A stretch of DNA of 14,721 nt. Source: JBFHES01 sp041584015. GTDB lineage: Bacteria; Bacteroidota; Bacteroidia; Bacteroidales; M50B96. Made by a program: the position numbers and the translations under genes. Positions within the stretch are counted from its first letter, which is position 1. Every line of letters starts with the position of its first letter. The notes under the pieces are model-generated. The model had not been told where the DNA came from, did no database searches, and saw only the letters and a list, made by a program, of their open reading frames with translations. The DNA is taken from the NCBI GenBank assembly GCA_041584015.1, contig JBFHES010000100.1:1-14721 (forward strand). Reading direction: 5' to 3'. Shown piece after piece: positions 1 to 7,274 of this stretch.

Positions 1-351
1 ATCTTGGTTGGGGCTTTTGGTATCGCTAACATTATGTTCGTATCGGTTCGTGAAAGAACCAATATTATTGGAATTCAGAAAGCCTTAGGTGCTAAGAACT
101 ATTTCATATTAACACAGTTTTTATTTGAATCAATCATACTTGCCCTAATCGGCGGTATCATTGGTTTGTTCTTAATTTACTTTGGAACTTTAATAGCAAA
201 TAGTCAAATTGACTGGGAGTTTACACTGACCTTTGAAAATATTACCAGAGGCTTAAGTATTTCTGCCATTGTTGGTGTAATTGCCGGATTTGTTCCAGCT
301 TATGTGGCTTCACGATTAAATCCGGTGGAAGCAATACAAGCGAACGTTTAG
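1..351 (+). CDS. ABC transporter permease, MacB/FtsX type, C-terminal part (5' end outside window)
   Basis: The reading frame is open from the first base, so this is the last 116 codons of a longer gene; the start is outside the window. The segment has the signature of the MacB/FtsX permease C-terminus. A membrane segment (GAFGIANIM) is followed by the cytoplasmic coupling motif VRERTNIIGIQKALGA, which contacts the ATPase. Two more hydrophobic helices follow (roughly FLFESIILALIGGIIGLFLIYF and ISAIVGVIAGFVPAYVA), and the protein ends in the family-typical RLNPVEAIQ. Such permeases work with a separate ATPase in mechanotransmission, efflux or lipoprotein handling; the substrate cannot be told from this fragment. 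The stop codon overlaps the tail of the convergent glycosyltransferase gene by 4 bp, and no terminator separates them. Confidence 0.9.
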   Translation: MLVGAFGIANIMFVSVRERTNIIGIQKALGAKNYFILTQFLFESIILALIGGIIGLFLIYFGTLIANSQIDWEFTLTFENITRGLSISAIVGVIAGFVPAYVASRLNPVEAIQANV

Positions 352-1451
352 CTTTTTAGATTATTGAAAACAGAGCGTAGTACTTTTTCCTCGTTTTGCC
401 AGGTTAGTTCTAGTGCTGCTTTTTGGAGATTGATTCTCCAGTTTTCCTGTTGCACCTGGTCAAGAAGCATTTCATTGAGGCTTGCCGCCATATGTTCCGG
501 ATCATGATTCTCAATAATTCGTCCAATGTCATATGTTAAAATCAAACTGCTTATCTCTGGTAGATTCGATCCTAATACAGGAATATTTGCATGGATGTAA
601 TCGAATAACTTATTTGGTAAGGCGTAATAGTAGTTTAATCCAATGTTCTCTTCAACGCTGAGGCCAATTGTTGCTTGCTCCGTAATTGCGGCTAACTTAT
701 TAAAAGGAACTCTTCCATGGAATTTTACCTTTTCTTGTAGCTTTAACCTGGTAACCTGACTTTTAAGTTTGGCTAAAATATCACCATCACCTACAACCCA
801 TAAAACTGCATTGTTTACAAATGGCATGGCATTAATTGCCGTTTCCAAACCACGACCCATATTAACTGCACCTTGATAAATGATGATTTTTGGCAATGAA
901 TCCGAAGGTGTTGTAGTTTGATCTGTTTTGGATTGTTGAACAGGGATATTTCGCACAACTTTGAAATTAGCACCATACTCTTCGTAATACAGTTTTGCTA
1001 TTGAATTACAAACGGTATAGTTGTTCTTAAGTTTCGGCAAAATGAACTGTTCTATACGTTTCCAAAACCTTTGCTTTCTTGGACGTCCCACTAGTTCAGG
1101 TACTTCAGTAAAGTACTCGTGACTATCGAATACTAATGGTTTTTTACGAATTTTGGAAACCAGATAGTTCGCAGGAAGTGTGTCTAAATCATTGGAAAGA
1201 AATATATCTGCTTTGCAAAAGAGAAGGTGAAAAAATAGTCGTAGGTTATACTCAAAATAGAAGGCCGGCCCGCTAGTAAATAGTAAGGTGAATCGCTTGG
1301 TTGAGTATGGTCTGTTAATCGCAAGGCTGTTCGGTAGCTTTCTTCCAATTAAAGTGAACATATAGCCAGCATTCATCAGCGATTGTGCAGTCTTGTGTGC
1401 ACGCTGATCAGTTACCAAATCGTTTATTACTGAACTTACTATTGTTTTCAA
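348..1451 (-). CDS. Glycosyltransferase, GT-B fold, family 4-like
   Basis: This 367-residue protein has the two-domain layout of GT-B glycosyltransferases. The N-terminal acceptor domain carries a conserved stretch around NDLDTLPANYL (about 87-97) and DSHEYFTEVPEL (109-120), as in many Bacteroidota surface-polysaccharide glycosyltransferases. The C-terminal donor domain starts near YQGAVNMGRGLE (192-203), followed by VVGDGD (219-224), FHGRVPF (244-250), and the nucleotide-sugar site with Glu268 and ALPNKLFDYIHANIPVL (277-293). No signal peptide or membrane helix is evident, so it is probably cytoplasmic or peripheral on the inner membrane. The likely role is transfer of a sugar onto a surface glycan or lipid-linked precursor; donor and acceptor are unknown. 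It is an isolated gene here, not part of a visible polysaccharide cluster. A TACTTTTG box at 1489-1496 could be its promoter. Confidence 0.88.
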   Translation of the reverse strand: MKTIVSSVINDLVTDQRAHKTAQSLMNAGYMFTLIGRKLPNSLAINRPYSTKRFTLLFTSGPAFYFEYNLRLFFHLLFCKADIFLSNDLDTLPANYLVSKIRKKPLVFDSHEYFTEVPELVGRPRKQRFWKRIEQFILPKLKNNYTVCNSIAKLYYEEYGANFKVVRNIPVQQSKTDQTTTPSDSLPKIIIYQGAVNMGRGLETAINAMPFVNNAVLWVVGDGDILAKLKSQVTRLKLQEKVKFHGRVPFNKLAAITEQATIGLSVEENIGLNYYYALPNKLFDYIHANIPVLGSNLPEISSLILTYDIGRIIENHDPEHMAASLNEMLLDQVQQENWRINLQKAALELTWQNEEKVLRSVFNNLKS

Positions 1452-1488
1452 ATTATTGATGGCGCTTGATGAATCAATATCTCATACG

Positions 1489-1496
1489 CAAAAGTA
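1489..1496 (-). promoter_or_regulatory. Putative -7 box for the glycosyltransferase gene
   Basis: On the minus strand the bases read TACTTTTG, a full match to the Bacteroidota TAnnTTTG consensus, about 37 bases ahead of the start codon. No good TTTG -33 element sits 19 bp further upstream, so this is a half-supported promoter. Confidence 0.35.
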
Positions 1497-1561
1497 CTAC
1501 AATGATTATATTGAATTGTTATAATTAGTGTTTATGTGTTATATAAGTATAGCAATTGTTT

Positions 1562-1590
1562 TTTGGTTAAGCATATAATAACTTAATTTG
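1562..1590 (+). promoter_or_regulatory. Putative promoter / operator region of the Rrf2 regulator gene
   Basis: TTTG at 1562-1565, a 17-bp spacer and TTAATTTG at 1583-1590 resemble the Bacteroidota promoter (7 of 8 in the -7 box, with a spacer 2 bp short). The heptamer ACTTAAT occurs at 1581-1587 and again at 1601-1607, exactly 20 bp apart (about two helical turns), covering the -7 box and the probable transcription start. That is a reasonable place for an autoregulatory operator, but the region is so AT-rich that chance repeats are expected. Confidence 0.3.
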
Positions 1591-1618
1591 ATATTTAATT
1601 ACTTAATATATTAAAGCT

Positions 1619-2020
1619 ATGTCAAAGGTAGTTACAATTTCTGAAGCTGCATCTATTGGTCTTCATGGAATGATCTTAATTGCTAAGGCAGACACCCTTA
1701 TCAATGTTGTCAAAATTGCTGAGGCAACAAGTTCATCAAAACATCATGTTGCTAAGGTTATGCAACGACTCGTAAAGGAAAATTATCTTGATTCACAAAG
1801 AGGACCGAATGGAGGCTTTGCACTTAGAGTCGCTCCTGAGGATATAACCTTACTTAATATTTATGAGGCTATTGAAGGAAAGATTGAAATTCATGCATGT
1901 CCTATGGAAAAGCCAATCTGTCCGTTTGGTAAGTGTATCCTCAATAACATTACCAACCAAATGACGCTTCAGTTTAAGGAATACTTGACTAAGAATACCC
2001 TAAAAGATTATTTAGTCTAA
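1619..2020 (+). CDS. Rrf2-family transcriptional regulator, probable Fe-S or redox sensor
   Basis: This 133-residue protein has the normal length and layout of Rrf2 regulators (the IscR/NsrR/CymR family). An N-terminal winged helix-turn-helix includes the recognition region around SSSKHHVAKVMQRLVKENYL (38-57). The characteristic wing follows as RGPNGGF (61-67), and then a dimerisation helix (about 77-88, LLNIYEAIEG). Three cysteines, Cys94, Cys101 and Cys106, lie in CPMEKPICPFGKC, the position where IscR and NsrR bind an iron-sulfur cluster. The spacing here is C-x6-C-x4-C rather than the C-x5-C-x5-C type of the best-known members. The likely role is a repressor responding to nitric oxide, oxygen or iron-sulfur status. 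It stands alone: none of the usual targets (isc/suf, hcp, cytochrome bd, nrf) is nearby, so its regulon is elsewhere or it controls itself. Confidence 0.88.
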   Translation: MSKVVTISEAASIGLHGMILIAKADTLINVVKIAEATSSSKHHVAKVMQRLVKENYLDSQRGPNGGFALRVAPEDITLLNIYEAIEGKIEIHACPMEKPICPFGKCILNNITNQMTLQFKEYLTKNTLKDYLV

Positions 2021-2065
2021 TTTAAATACGTAATTTTTCCTGTTGATTTATAGCGGTCAAATAAA

Positions 2066-2081
2066 AGGATTAAGTTATCCT
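2066..2081 (-). terminator. Weak candidate terminator after the der-lipoprotein unit
   Basis: On the minus strand AGGAT-AACTTA-ATCCT forms a 5-bp stem followed by TTTTATTT. It begins at the lipoprotein stop codon and lies between two convergent genes. The stem is short and AT-rich, so termination efficiency is uncertain. Confidence 0.35.
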
Positions 2082-2595
2082 AATATACGTTATTTAGCAG
2101 TATTTCAGGAGTTGTTGCAGTATTGCTTTGATTCAGCGCTCGGTCGAGCATATAGAATTCATATTTAATAGTATCGCCAGGAAGTAAAGCAGAAAAATAT
2201 TGGAACTCAATATCTATCTCAGCTTTGTAGGCTTTGTGATTTTCAATATCAATGTATGGAATCCGATAGTAGGCACCTTCGTTAAGTAGTGTTGCTTCTT
2301 CCCATATTCCCAGTGTTTTAATAAACAGCTTGGGAAAGAAATTGTACTCATAAATTGAGTCGTAAGGAGCAACGGTATCTCCATCCATTAAGCCAATATC
2401 ACCATCACCATCAATCACCGAGAATGTTAATTGAAGGAAGAGCTGTTCGTTACCCAATGCGTTTATAGAGTCGGTAACAAAGTGTCGCTCATATTTTATC
2501 TGTGGAATTTCGGAGTACTTGGTAATCTCGTTGCAACTGGCAAACATGATTAGCAATACTATAAACATTAATATGTTGTAGCTCTTAATTCGCAT
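2080..2595 (-). CDS. Small lipoprotein of unknown function with DGDGD motif
   Basis: The 171-residue protein starts with a lipoprotein signal peptide: basic MRIK, a hydrophobic stretch (about 8-18) and the lipobox FASC with the acylated cysteine at 21. The mature protein is acidic and looks beta-rich. It carries an Asp/Gly cluster, IDGDGDIGLMDGD (61-73), that resembles a calcium-binding loop, then DRALNQSN near the C-terminus. Proteins of this look, with a DGDGDIG motif about 40 residues after the lipidated cysteine, recur in Bacteroidota, but I know of no established function. It would be anchored in the outer or inner membrane; I see no strong acidic surface-export signal after the cysteine. 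It follows der by 28 bp on the same strand and probably shares its transcript. Confidence 0.8.
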   Translation of the reverse strand: MRIKSYNILMFIVLLIMFASCNEITKYSEIPQIKYERHFVTDSINALGNEQLFLQLTFSVIDGDGDIGLMDGDTVAPYDSIYEYNFFPKLFIKTLGIWEEATLLNEGAYYRIPYIDIENHKAYKAEIDIEFQYFSALLPGDTIKYEFYMLDRALNQSNTATTPEILLNNVY

Positions 2596-2623
2596 TTATA
2601 CATTCAACGATTGATTCGAGTTT

Positions 2624-3928
2624 TTATTTTTTTCTAAAGAATATTTGAATTGGAACCCCTTGAAAATCGAATTCTTCTCTTAAACGATTCTCAAGATAGC
2701 GCTTGTACGGATCTCTCACATATTGAGGCAAGTTACAAAAGAATGCAAATGCTGGTGCATAGGTTGGTAATTGTGTTGCATATTTTATTCTAATGAATTT
2801 ACCTTTAACCGACGGTGGCCCATAATTATCAATTGCCTGTTGCATGAATTCATTAAGCTTTGAAGTCGATATTTTACGCTTACGGTTTTCAAATACTTTA
2901 ATTGCAGTTTCAAGAACTTTATGAATTCTTTGTTTAGTTATTGCCGAAGTAAAAACAATAGGTACATCGTTGAATGGAGCTAGTTTGTTTTTAATTGTTT
3001 CTTCAAAATTCTTCGAAGTGCTTGTTTCTTTTGTAATCAAGTCCCATTTGTTTACAACGATAACCACGCCTTTACGGTTCTTAATTATTTGTCCATAAAT
3101 ATTTAAATCCTGCGATTCTACTCCACGTTCTGCATCAATCATAAGAATGCAAACATCTGCGTTCTCAATGGTTCTAATGGACCTAAGTGCTGAATAAAAC
3201 TCCAGATCATCCATGGTGCTACTCTTCTTTCGCAGCCCGGCTGTGTCAACTAAATCAAACTCAAATCCGAATTTGTTATAGCGCGAGTTAATGGAATCAC
3301 GTGTAGTCCCGGCAATGGGAGTTACAATATTTCGCTCTTCGTCAATAAGCGTATTAATTAAAGATGATTTCCCAACATTTGGTCTGCCGACGATGGCAAA
3401 TTTAGGAATGTTGGTAACAACCTCTTCATCAGGTTTGGTAAACGAAGCGGTAATGGCATCGAGTAGTTCTCCAGTTCCTGAACCATTAATGGACGATAGG
3501 CAATAGATTTCGCCCAATCCAAGGGAATAAAAGTTTTGCGCTTCAAATATAAGCTCTGAATTATCAACCTTGTTAACGCCGATAATTACCGGTTTCTTTA
3601 TTCTTCTTAAGAGGTTGGCAACTTGTTGATCAAGATCAGTTATTCCTGTTTTTACATCAAGTAGAAAAACGATAACATCAGCTTCGTCAAGAGCTATAAC
3701 AACTTGTTTCCTGATTTCTTCCTCGAATATATCTTCTGAGTTGGTTACATAGCCACCCGTATCTATTAGCGAAAATTCTCTCCCATTCCAGTTTGATTTG
3801 CCATAATGTCTGTCTCGTGTAACGCCGCTCATCTCATCAACAATCGCTTTTCGTGTTTCGCTTAAACGATTAAAAAGTGTTGATTTGCCTACATTCGGCC
3901 TTCCCACAATAGCAACAATGTTTCCCAT
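2624..3928 (-). CDS. der: GTPase Der (EngA), ribosome assembly
   Basis: Der is a double-GTPase needed for maturation of the large ribosomal subunit. The 434-residue length is normal. The first G domain shows GRPNVGKS (P-loop, 9-16), DTGG (56-59) and NKVD (119-122). The second shows GRPNVGKS (181-188), DTAG (228-231) and NKWD (293-296). A C-terminal KH-like domain (about 352-434) ends in the basic tail QIFFRKK. All nucleotide-binding motifs are intact, so the enzyme should be functional in the cytoplasm. A TATTTTTG box lies at 3953-3960, and the downstream lipoprotein gene follows after 28 bp. A strong terminator at 4021-4053 isolates der from the PKD gene upstream. Confidence 0.98.
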   Translation of the reverse strand: MGNIVAIVGRPNVGKSTLFNRLSETRKAIVDEMSGVTRDRHYGKSNWNGREFSLIDTGGYVTNSEDIFEEEIRKQVVIALDEADVIVFLLDVKTGITDLDQQVANLLRRIKKPVIIGVNKVDNSELIFEAQNFYSLGLGEIYCLSSINGSGTGELLDAITASFTKPDEEVVTNIPKFAIVGRPNVGKSSLINTLIDEERNIVTPIAGTTRDSINSRYNKFGFEFDLVDTAGLRKKSSTMDDLEFYSALRSIRTIENADVCILMIDAERGVESQDLNIYGQIIKNRKGVVIVVNKWDLITKETSTSKNFEETIKNKLAPFNDVPIVFTSAITKQRIHKVLETAIKVFENRKRKISTSKLNEFMQQAIDNYGPPSVKGKFIRIKYATQLPTYAPAFAFFCNLPQYVRDPYKRYLENRLREEFDFQGVPIQIFFRKK

Positions 3929-3952
3929 CTCTCAGTCTTTAATTTTCAGCTA

Positions 3953-3960
3953 CAAAAATA
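3953..3960 (-). promoter_or_regulatory. Putative -7 promoter box of der
   Basis: The minus strand reads TATTTTTG, a full match to the Bacteroidota TAnnTTTG box, 24 bases ahead of the der start codon. The expected -33 position is poor (GTTC instead of TTTG), so the call rests on the -7 box and on its location just after the upstream gene's terminator. Confidence 0.45.
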
Positions 3961-4020
3961 CATAACTTATTTTGTGATTGAACTTTATTTTTGAACAGAT
4001 CTAAGCTTCATCGTTAAATA

Positions 4021-4053
4021 ATAAAAAAACCGTTACATATTCATGCAACGGTT
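4021..4053 (-). terminator. Rho-independent terminator of the sigma / anti-sigma / PKD unit
   Basis: On the minus strand AACCGTTGCAT, loop GAAT and ATGTAACGGTT form an 11-bp stem with one G-U pair, followed directly by a run of seven T. It lies 25 bases past the stop codon of the PKD-protein gene and ahead of the der promoter. Confidence 0.88.
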
Positions 4054-4078
4054 CTCACACACCATCCAATAGGGAGGG

Positions 4079-7000
4079 TTATTTAATAAACTTCTTGACA
4101 ATTTGTTTTTTACTTTTATCGGTCATCTTAACGTAATAAATACCAGCAGGCAAAGCTTCAACATCTACTACAATCTTGTTTCTTTCAATGTTGCTCAGCT
4201 TGAGCTTTAGTTTCTGTCCTAAGCTATTATTTACGTCTATTTTAAAATCTTCGGTAGTATTGTTTGGTAGTTCCAGGTACAACTTGTTTTGCGCCGGATT
4301 TGGATAGACCTTAATGTCTGTTGCCCATTCCTCAGGTTCTGAAACTCCAATAAACGCAACTCCATCTCTTATGGTGAAAAAGCTGGATGTGCTTGTAGGG
4401 TGCGATTCTGATAAAGTAAGTTTAACAGGTATGGTCAGATAACCTGTTAGTTCCATGTCAATTTTATAATTACCCCAAGGAAGCTGACCGAAAGAGAATA
4501 CGCCATTAATGTCTGACTTGGTATAACTAAGCAGCGAGTCTTCCCAGTTGAAAAGCAAAATGTTGATGTTTTCGGGAATCTGATCTGTACGATCAAGATA
4601 TGTATTTGTTCCTGTGGAATTAATCCAGGTAATTCCACCGTGAATAGTTCCAAGACCCCCAGTAGGAGTATTGTATGCTTTCATATGAATGTCTTCATGC
4701 AAGCGATCTTGATCAACAATTATTTCATCAGCAGTTTCCCAAAAGAGGCTGTTTGAATGATACGTTGGCGCATAGCCAGAATAGGTATTTGCATTCGGAA
4801 GGACATAGGTGATGAATGTATCAGCAGGAACATCTTCAAACAGATAATAGCCATTATCTGAATTGGTTTTATAAATATCCCCCGATTTACTTAAAAGTAA
4901 TACAGGTATTTCTGATACGCTTGTTCCTTTGGCAATGACCTCTCCGGCAACATCAAATAGCGTGTCAGGAGCACTTACCTTTATTTCTTTGCAATAATTA
5001 CTCTGGCAACCATCAATTGTTGTTATTTCCAGACAAACCATATATGTCCCCATACCCATGCATATACTATCCGGAGATTGTAAGTTTGACGTAAGACCGT
5101 TTCCAAAACTCCAATCCCATTCAAGTATGGTGTTGCTTGCAGCAGACGCATCGGTAAATGATACATAATATGGCGTATGTATGGTCGACATGTTCTTTGA
5201 TGTAAATAGTGCCTCGCACACTGGATTTGCCACTTCAAAATAGACTGAGTCGCAAAACGAGCTGCTGCATGAGTCTGTTGTTAGAATATCAAGACATACG
5301 GTGTGCCAGCCAGTAGTGCTAAAGAAGTGGAGTGGATTAGGTAACGCTGAAACGGTTCCGTCGCCAAAGTTCCATGACCATTCAATAATTGGGCTTGTCG
5401 TGTAGGAAACGTCATAGAAATGACCTTCTTCAAAAGCTCCGTTAATACCGCCATATGCAAACGAAGCAAGACAAGTATTTGTTGATAGAGTATCTTCAGC
5501 TTGAATCCATGCACAGTGTGTGTTTGTGCAATTCGAGCCGGTTGTAATATCCAGACACACATTGTAAATTCCTGAAGTAGAATAGATATGATTCGGGTTC
5601 TGTAAAGTAGATGTGCTTCCATCACCAAAATCCCAAAACCACTGAACGCTGTTAATATCAGACAGATCGGTAAATGAAATGTCTAGAAACGAACCGGGGT
5701 TATTATATATATGCGTAAAGTTGGCTTCACAGTATTGAAGTTCAGCATCAAAGAATATTGTCTTACAGAAATTACTCGAGCACCATTTGTCTGTGTAAAT
5801 GGTCAGGCAAACATTGTAATAACCAGTTGTGCTGTAGGTGTGAATTGGGTTTTGTACTTGCGAAATGGATCCATCGCCAAAACTCCAAATCCATTGAACA
5901 ACATTGCTTCCTAAACTGCTGGACATGTCAAAGAAATGATCCTGATCACTTGTGCCTTGCGCACCATATTCAAAATCAGCAAGACATTGAGTAGGAGGTA
6001 GCGTATCTACATACACAAAATCACAAAAAGTACTTTCACAACCATTGTCGGTTTTAATGGTCAAACAAACATTATATACACCCATTCCTGGGAATTGATG
6101 TATTGGTTCAGCAATTAAAGATGTATCTCCATCACCAAAGTCCCATTTGTAGTAGATTATGGTATTAATTGATGATGAAAGATCTTCGAAGCCAAAACTG
6201 AAATTATTTAATGTGTCAGCGTTATGTGTAAAAAATGACTGACAATCTGGTTGCACCACATTGCCACTAATAATCACATCCTGACAGAAGACGGACGAAC
6301 AGCTATCATCAGTGAATATCAGTAAACAAACCTTAAAGGTGTCGGCAATTAAATTATAGAACATGTGCGATGGATTCGCATCTGTTGAAATGATGCCATC
6401 GCCAAAGTTCCACCAGTAGCTTACAATATTTCCGTTTGAGCTAGATGTACTTACGAAATTATAATGATTGTAATCCGGAGATCCAGGGTTAGGCGGTTCT
6501 GGAATTATGACAAAATCTGCCTCGCAATTGTTAGAGTTGTTTAAAGTATCTGAGATGTGAACCGGGCTGCAGGATGTGTTTACGCATCCTGAATCGGTGT
6601 AAATTGATAAACAAACGTTGTAGGTATTAGCTGGATAAATATCGTAAATTTCAGTTGGATTTTGTAGTAGTGATCCATTCGAATTACCAAAGTCCCAATT
6701 CCAGTCTGTAATAGTTCCAATCTGAGTGGAAGAGTTATCCTGAAAAACCGCTGCCACTGCATTCGGATCACTTGTTAGCGAAGTGTCCAGCAAAAAGCTG
6801 AACTCAGCTTTACAGGATGCATACACAACAGAATCACAAAGATAAAAAGGAATGTTGATTGATCCTTCGTGACTTGGGAAGTCCTTAAAAGTGACATGCC
6901 CTGGATCGCATAAATCGTGCGTGCTAATTCTTAAAGGTACCGAAGTTCCCACATTGAATGGAAGGGTTATCGAGAAGAATCCGTTCAGGTCGGTGTGGGT

Positions 7001-7186
7001 TGAGGCGCTAATTGGTTGCCCAGGGTCGAGTGAATTTATCTCAATTAGATGATTCGGGATCGGAGCTCCGGATGTTGTTCCTTGAACTTCTCCGCTAATA
7101 ACAAAGTCGTAGGTTACTGCATTGGCCGGGAATGCCAATACACAAATAGTAACAAACAATGTTATAGCTAATAAGCTAAGTCTCAT
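4079..7186 (-). CDS. Secreted seven-PKD-repeat protein with T9SS C-terminal sorting domain
   Basis: This 1035-residue protein starts with a Sec signal peptide (about 1-23, ending PANA). A carboxypeptidase-regulatory/CnaB-like beta domain (about 26-115) is followed by seven PKD repeats beginning at Cys 125, 221, 315, 401, 486, 572 and 657. Each repeat has the PKD core W-x-FG(D/N)G or a close variant, and each carries four cysteines: one at its start, then VC-x8-C-x4-C without exception. Two more CnaB/SdrD-like beta domains follow (about 743-798 and 846-925). The tail, from VYPNPAQNK (960-968) to a basic end, is a type A T9SS sorting domain, so the protein is probably exported across the outer membrane and anchored at the surface or released. 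No catalytic domain is visible; an adhesive or structural role is inferred. It follows the anti-sigma gene by 88 bp with no terminator between, suggesting co-transcription. Confidence 0.88.
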   Translation of the reverse strand: MRLSLLAITLFVTICVLAFPANAVTYDFVISGEVQGTTSGAPIPNHLIEINSLDPGQPISASTHTDLNGFFSITLPFNVGTSVPLRISTHDLCDPGHVTFKDFPSHEGSINIPFYLCDSVVYASCKAEFSFLLDTSLTSDPNAVAAVFQDNSSTQIGTITDWNWDFGNSNGSLLQNPTEIYDIYPANTYNVCLSIYTDSGCVNTSCSPVHISDTLNNSNNCEADFVIIPEPPNPGSPDYNHYNFVSTSSSNGNIVSYWWNFGDGIISTDANPSHMFYNLIADTFKVCLLIFTDDSCSSVFCQDVIISGNVVQPDCQSFFTHNADTLNNFSFGFEDLSSSINTIIYYKWDFGDGDTSLIAEPIHQFPGMGVYNVCLTIKTDNGCESTFCDFVYVDTLPPTQCLADFEYGAQGTSDQDHFFDMSSSLGSNVVQWIWSFGDGSISQVQNPIHTYSTTGYYNVCLTIYTDKWCSSNFCKTIFFDAELQYCEANFTHIYNNPGSFLDISFTDLSDINSVQWFWDFGDGSTSTLQNPNHIYSTSGIYNVCLDITTGSNCTNTHCAWIQAEDTLSTNTCLASFAYGGINGAFEEGHFYDVSYTTSPIIEWSWNFGDGTVSALPNPLHFFSTTGWHTVCLDILTTDSCSSSFCDSVYFEVANPVCEALFTSKNMSTIHTPYYVSFTDASAASNTILEWDWSFGNGLTSNLQSPDSICMGMGTYMVCLEITTIDGCQSNYCKEIKVSAPDTLFDVAGEVIAKGTSVSEIPVLLLSKSGDIYKTNSDNGYYLFEDVPADTFITYVLPNANTYSGYAPTYHSNSLFWETADEIIVDQDRLHEDIHMKAYNTPTGGLGTIHGGITWINSTGTNTYLDRTDQIPENINILLFNWEDSLLSYTKSDINGVFSFGQLPWGNYKIDMELTGYLTIPVKLTLSESHPTSTSSFFTIRDGVAFIGVSEPEEWATDIKVYPNPAQNKLYLELPNNTTEDFKIDVNNSLGQKLKLKLSNIERNKIVVDVEALPAGIYYVKMTDKSKKQIVKKFIK

Positions 7187-7274
7187 AACCCCAAATTTAT
7201 CATAAAAATAGGGGAAAGAATTAAGAAATGATAATTATCTCTAATGAAATTTTAACAATTAATTAATTATTCCT

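Noticed and set aside
3291..3506. Open frames opposite and within der
   Set aside because: They are alternative frames of a well-conserved GTPase gene with no recognisable protein features.
4447..6771. Several frames of 60-115 codons overlapping the PKD-protein gene on both strands
   Set aside because: They lie in other frames of a repetitive, clearly coding gene, and several share similar peptides only because the PKD repeats do.
7192..7199. TAAATTTG (minus strand), a full match to the -7 box, just ahead of the PKD-protein start codon
   Set aside because: It lies five bases from the ATG, so transcription would start at or inside the start codon, and there is no TTTG 19 bp upstream. In AT-rich DNA this is likely chance; read-through from the anti-sigma gene is the better explanation.
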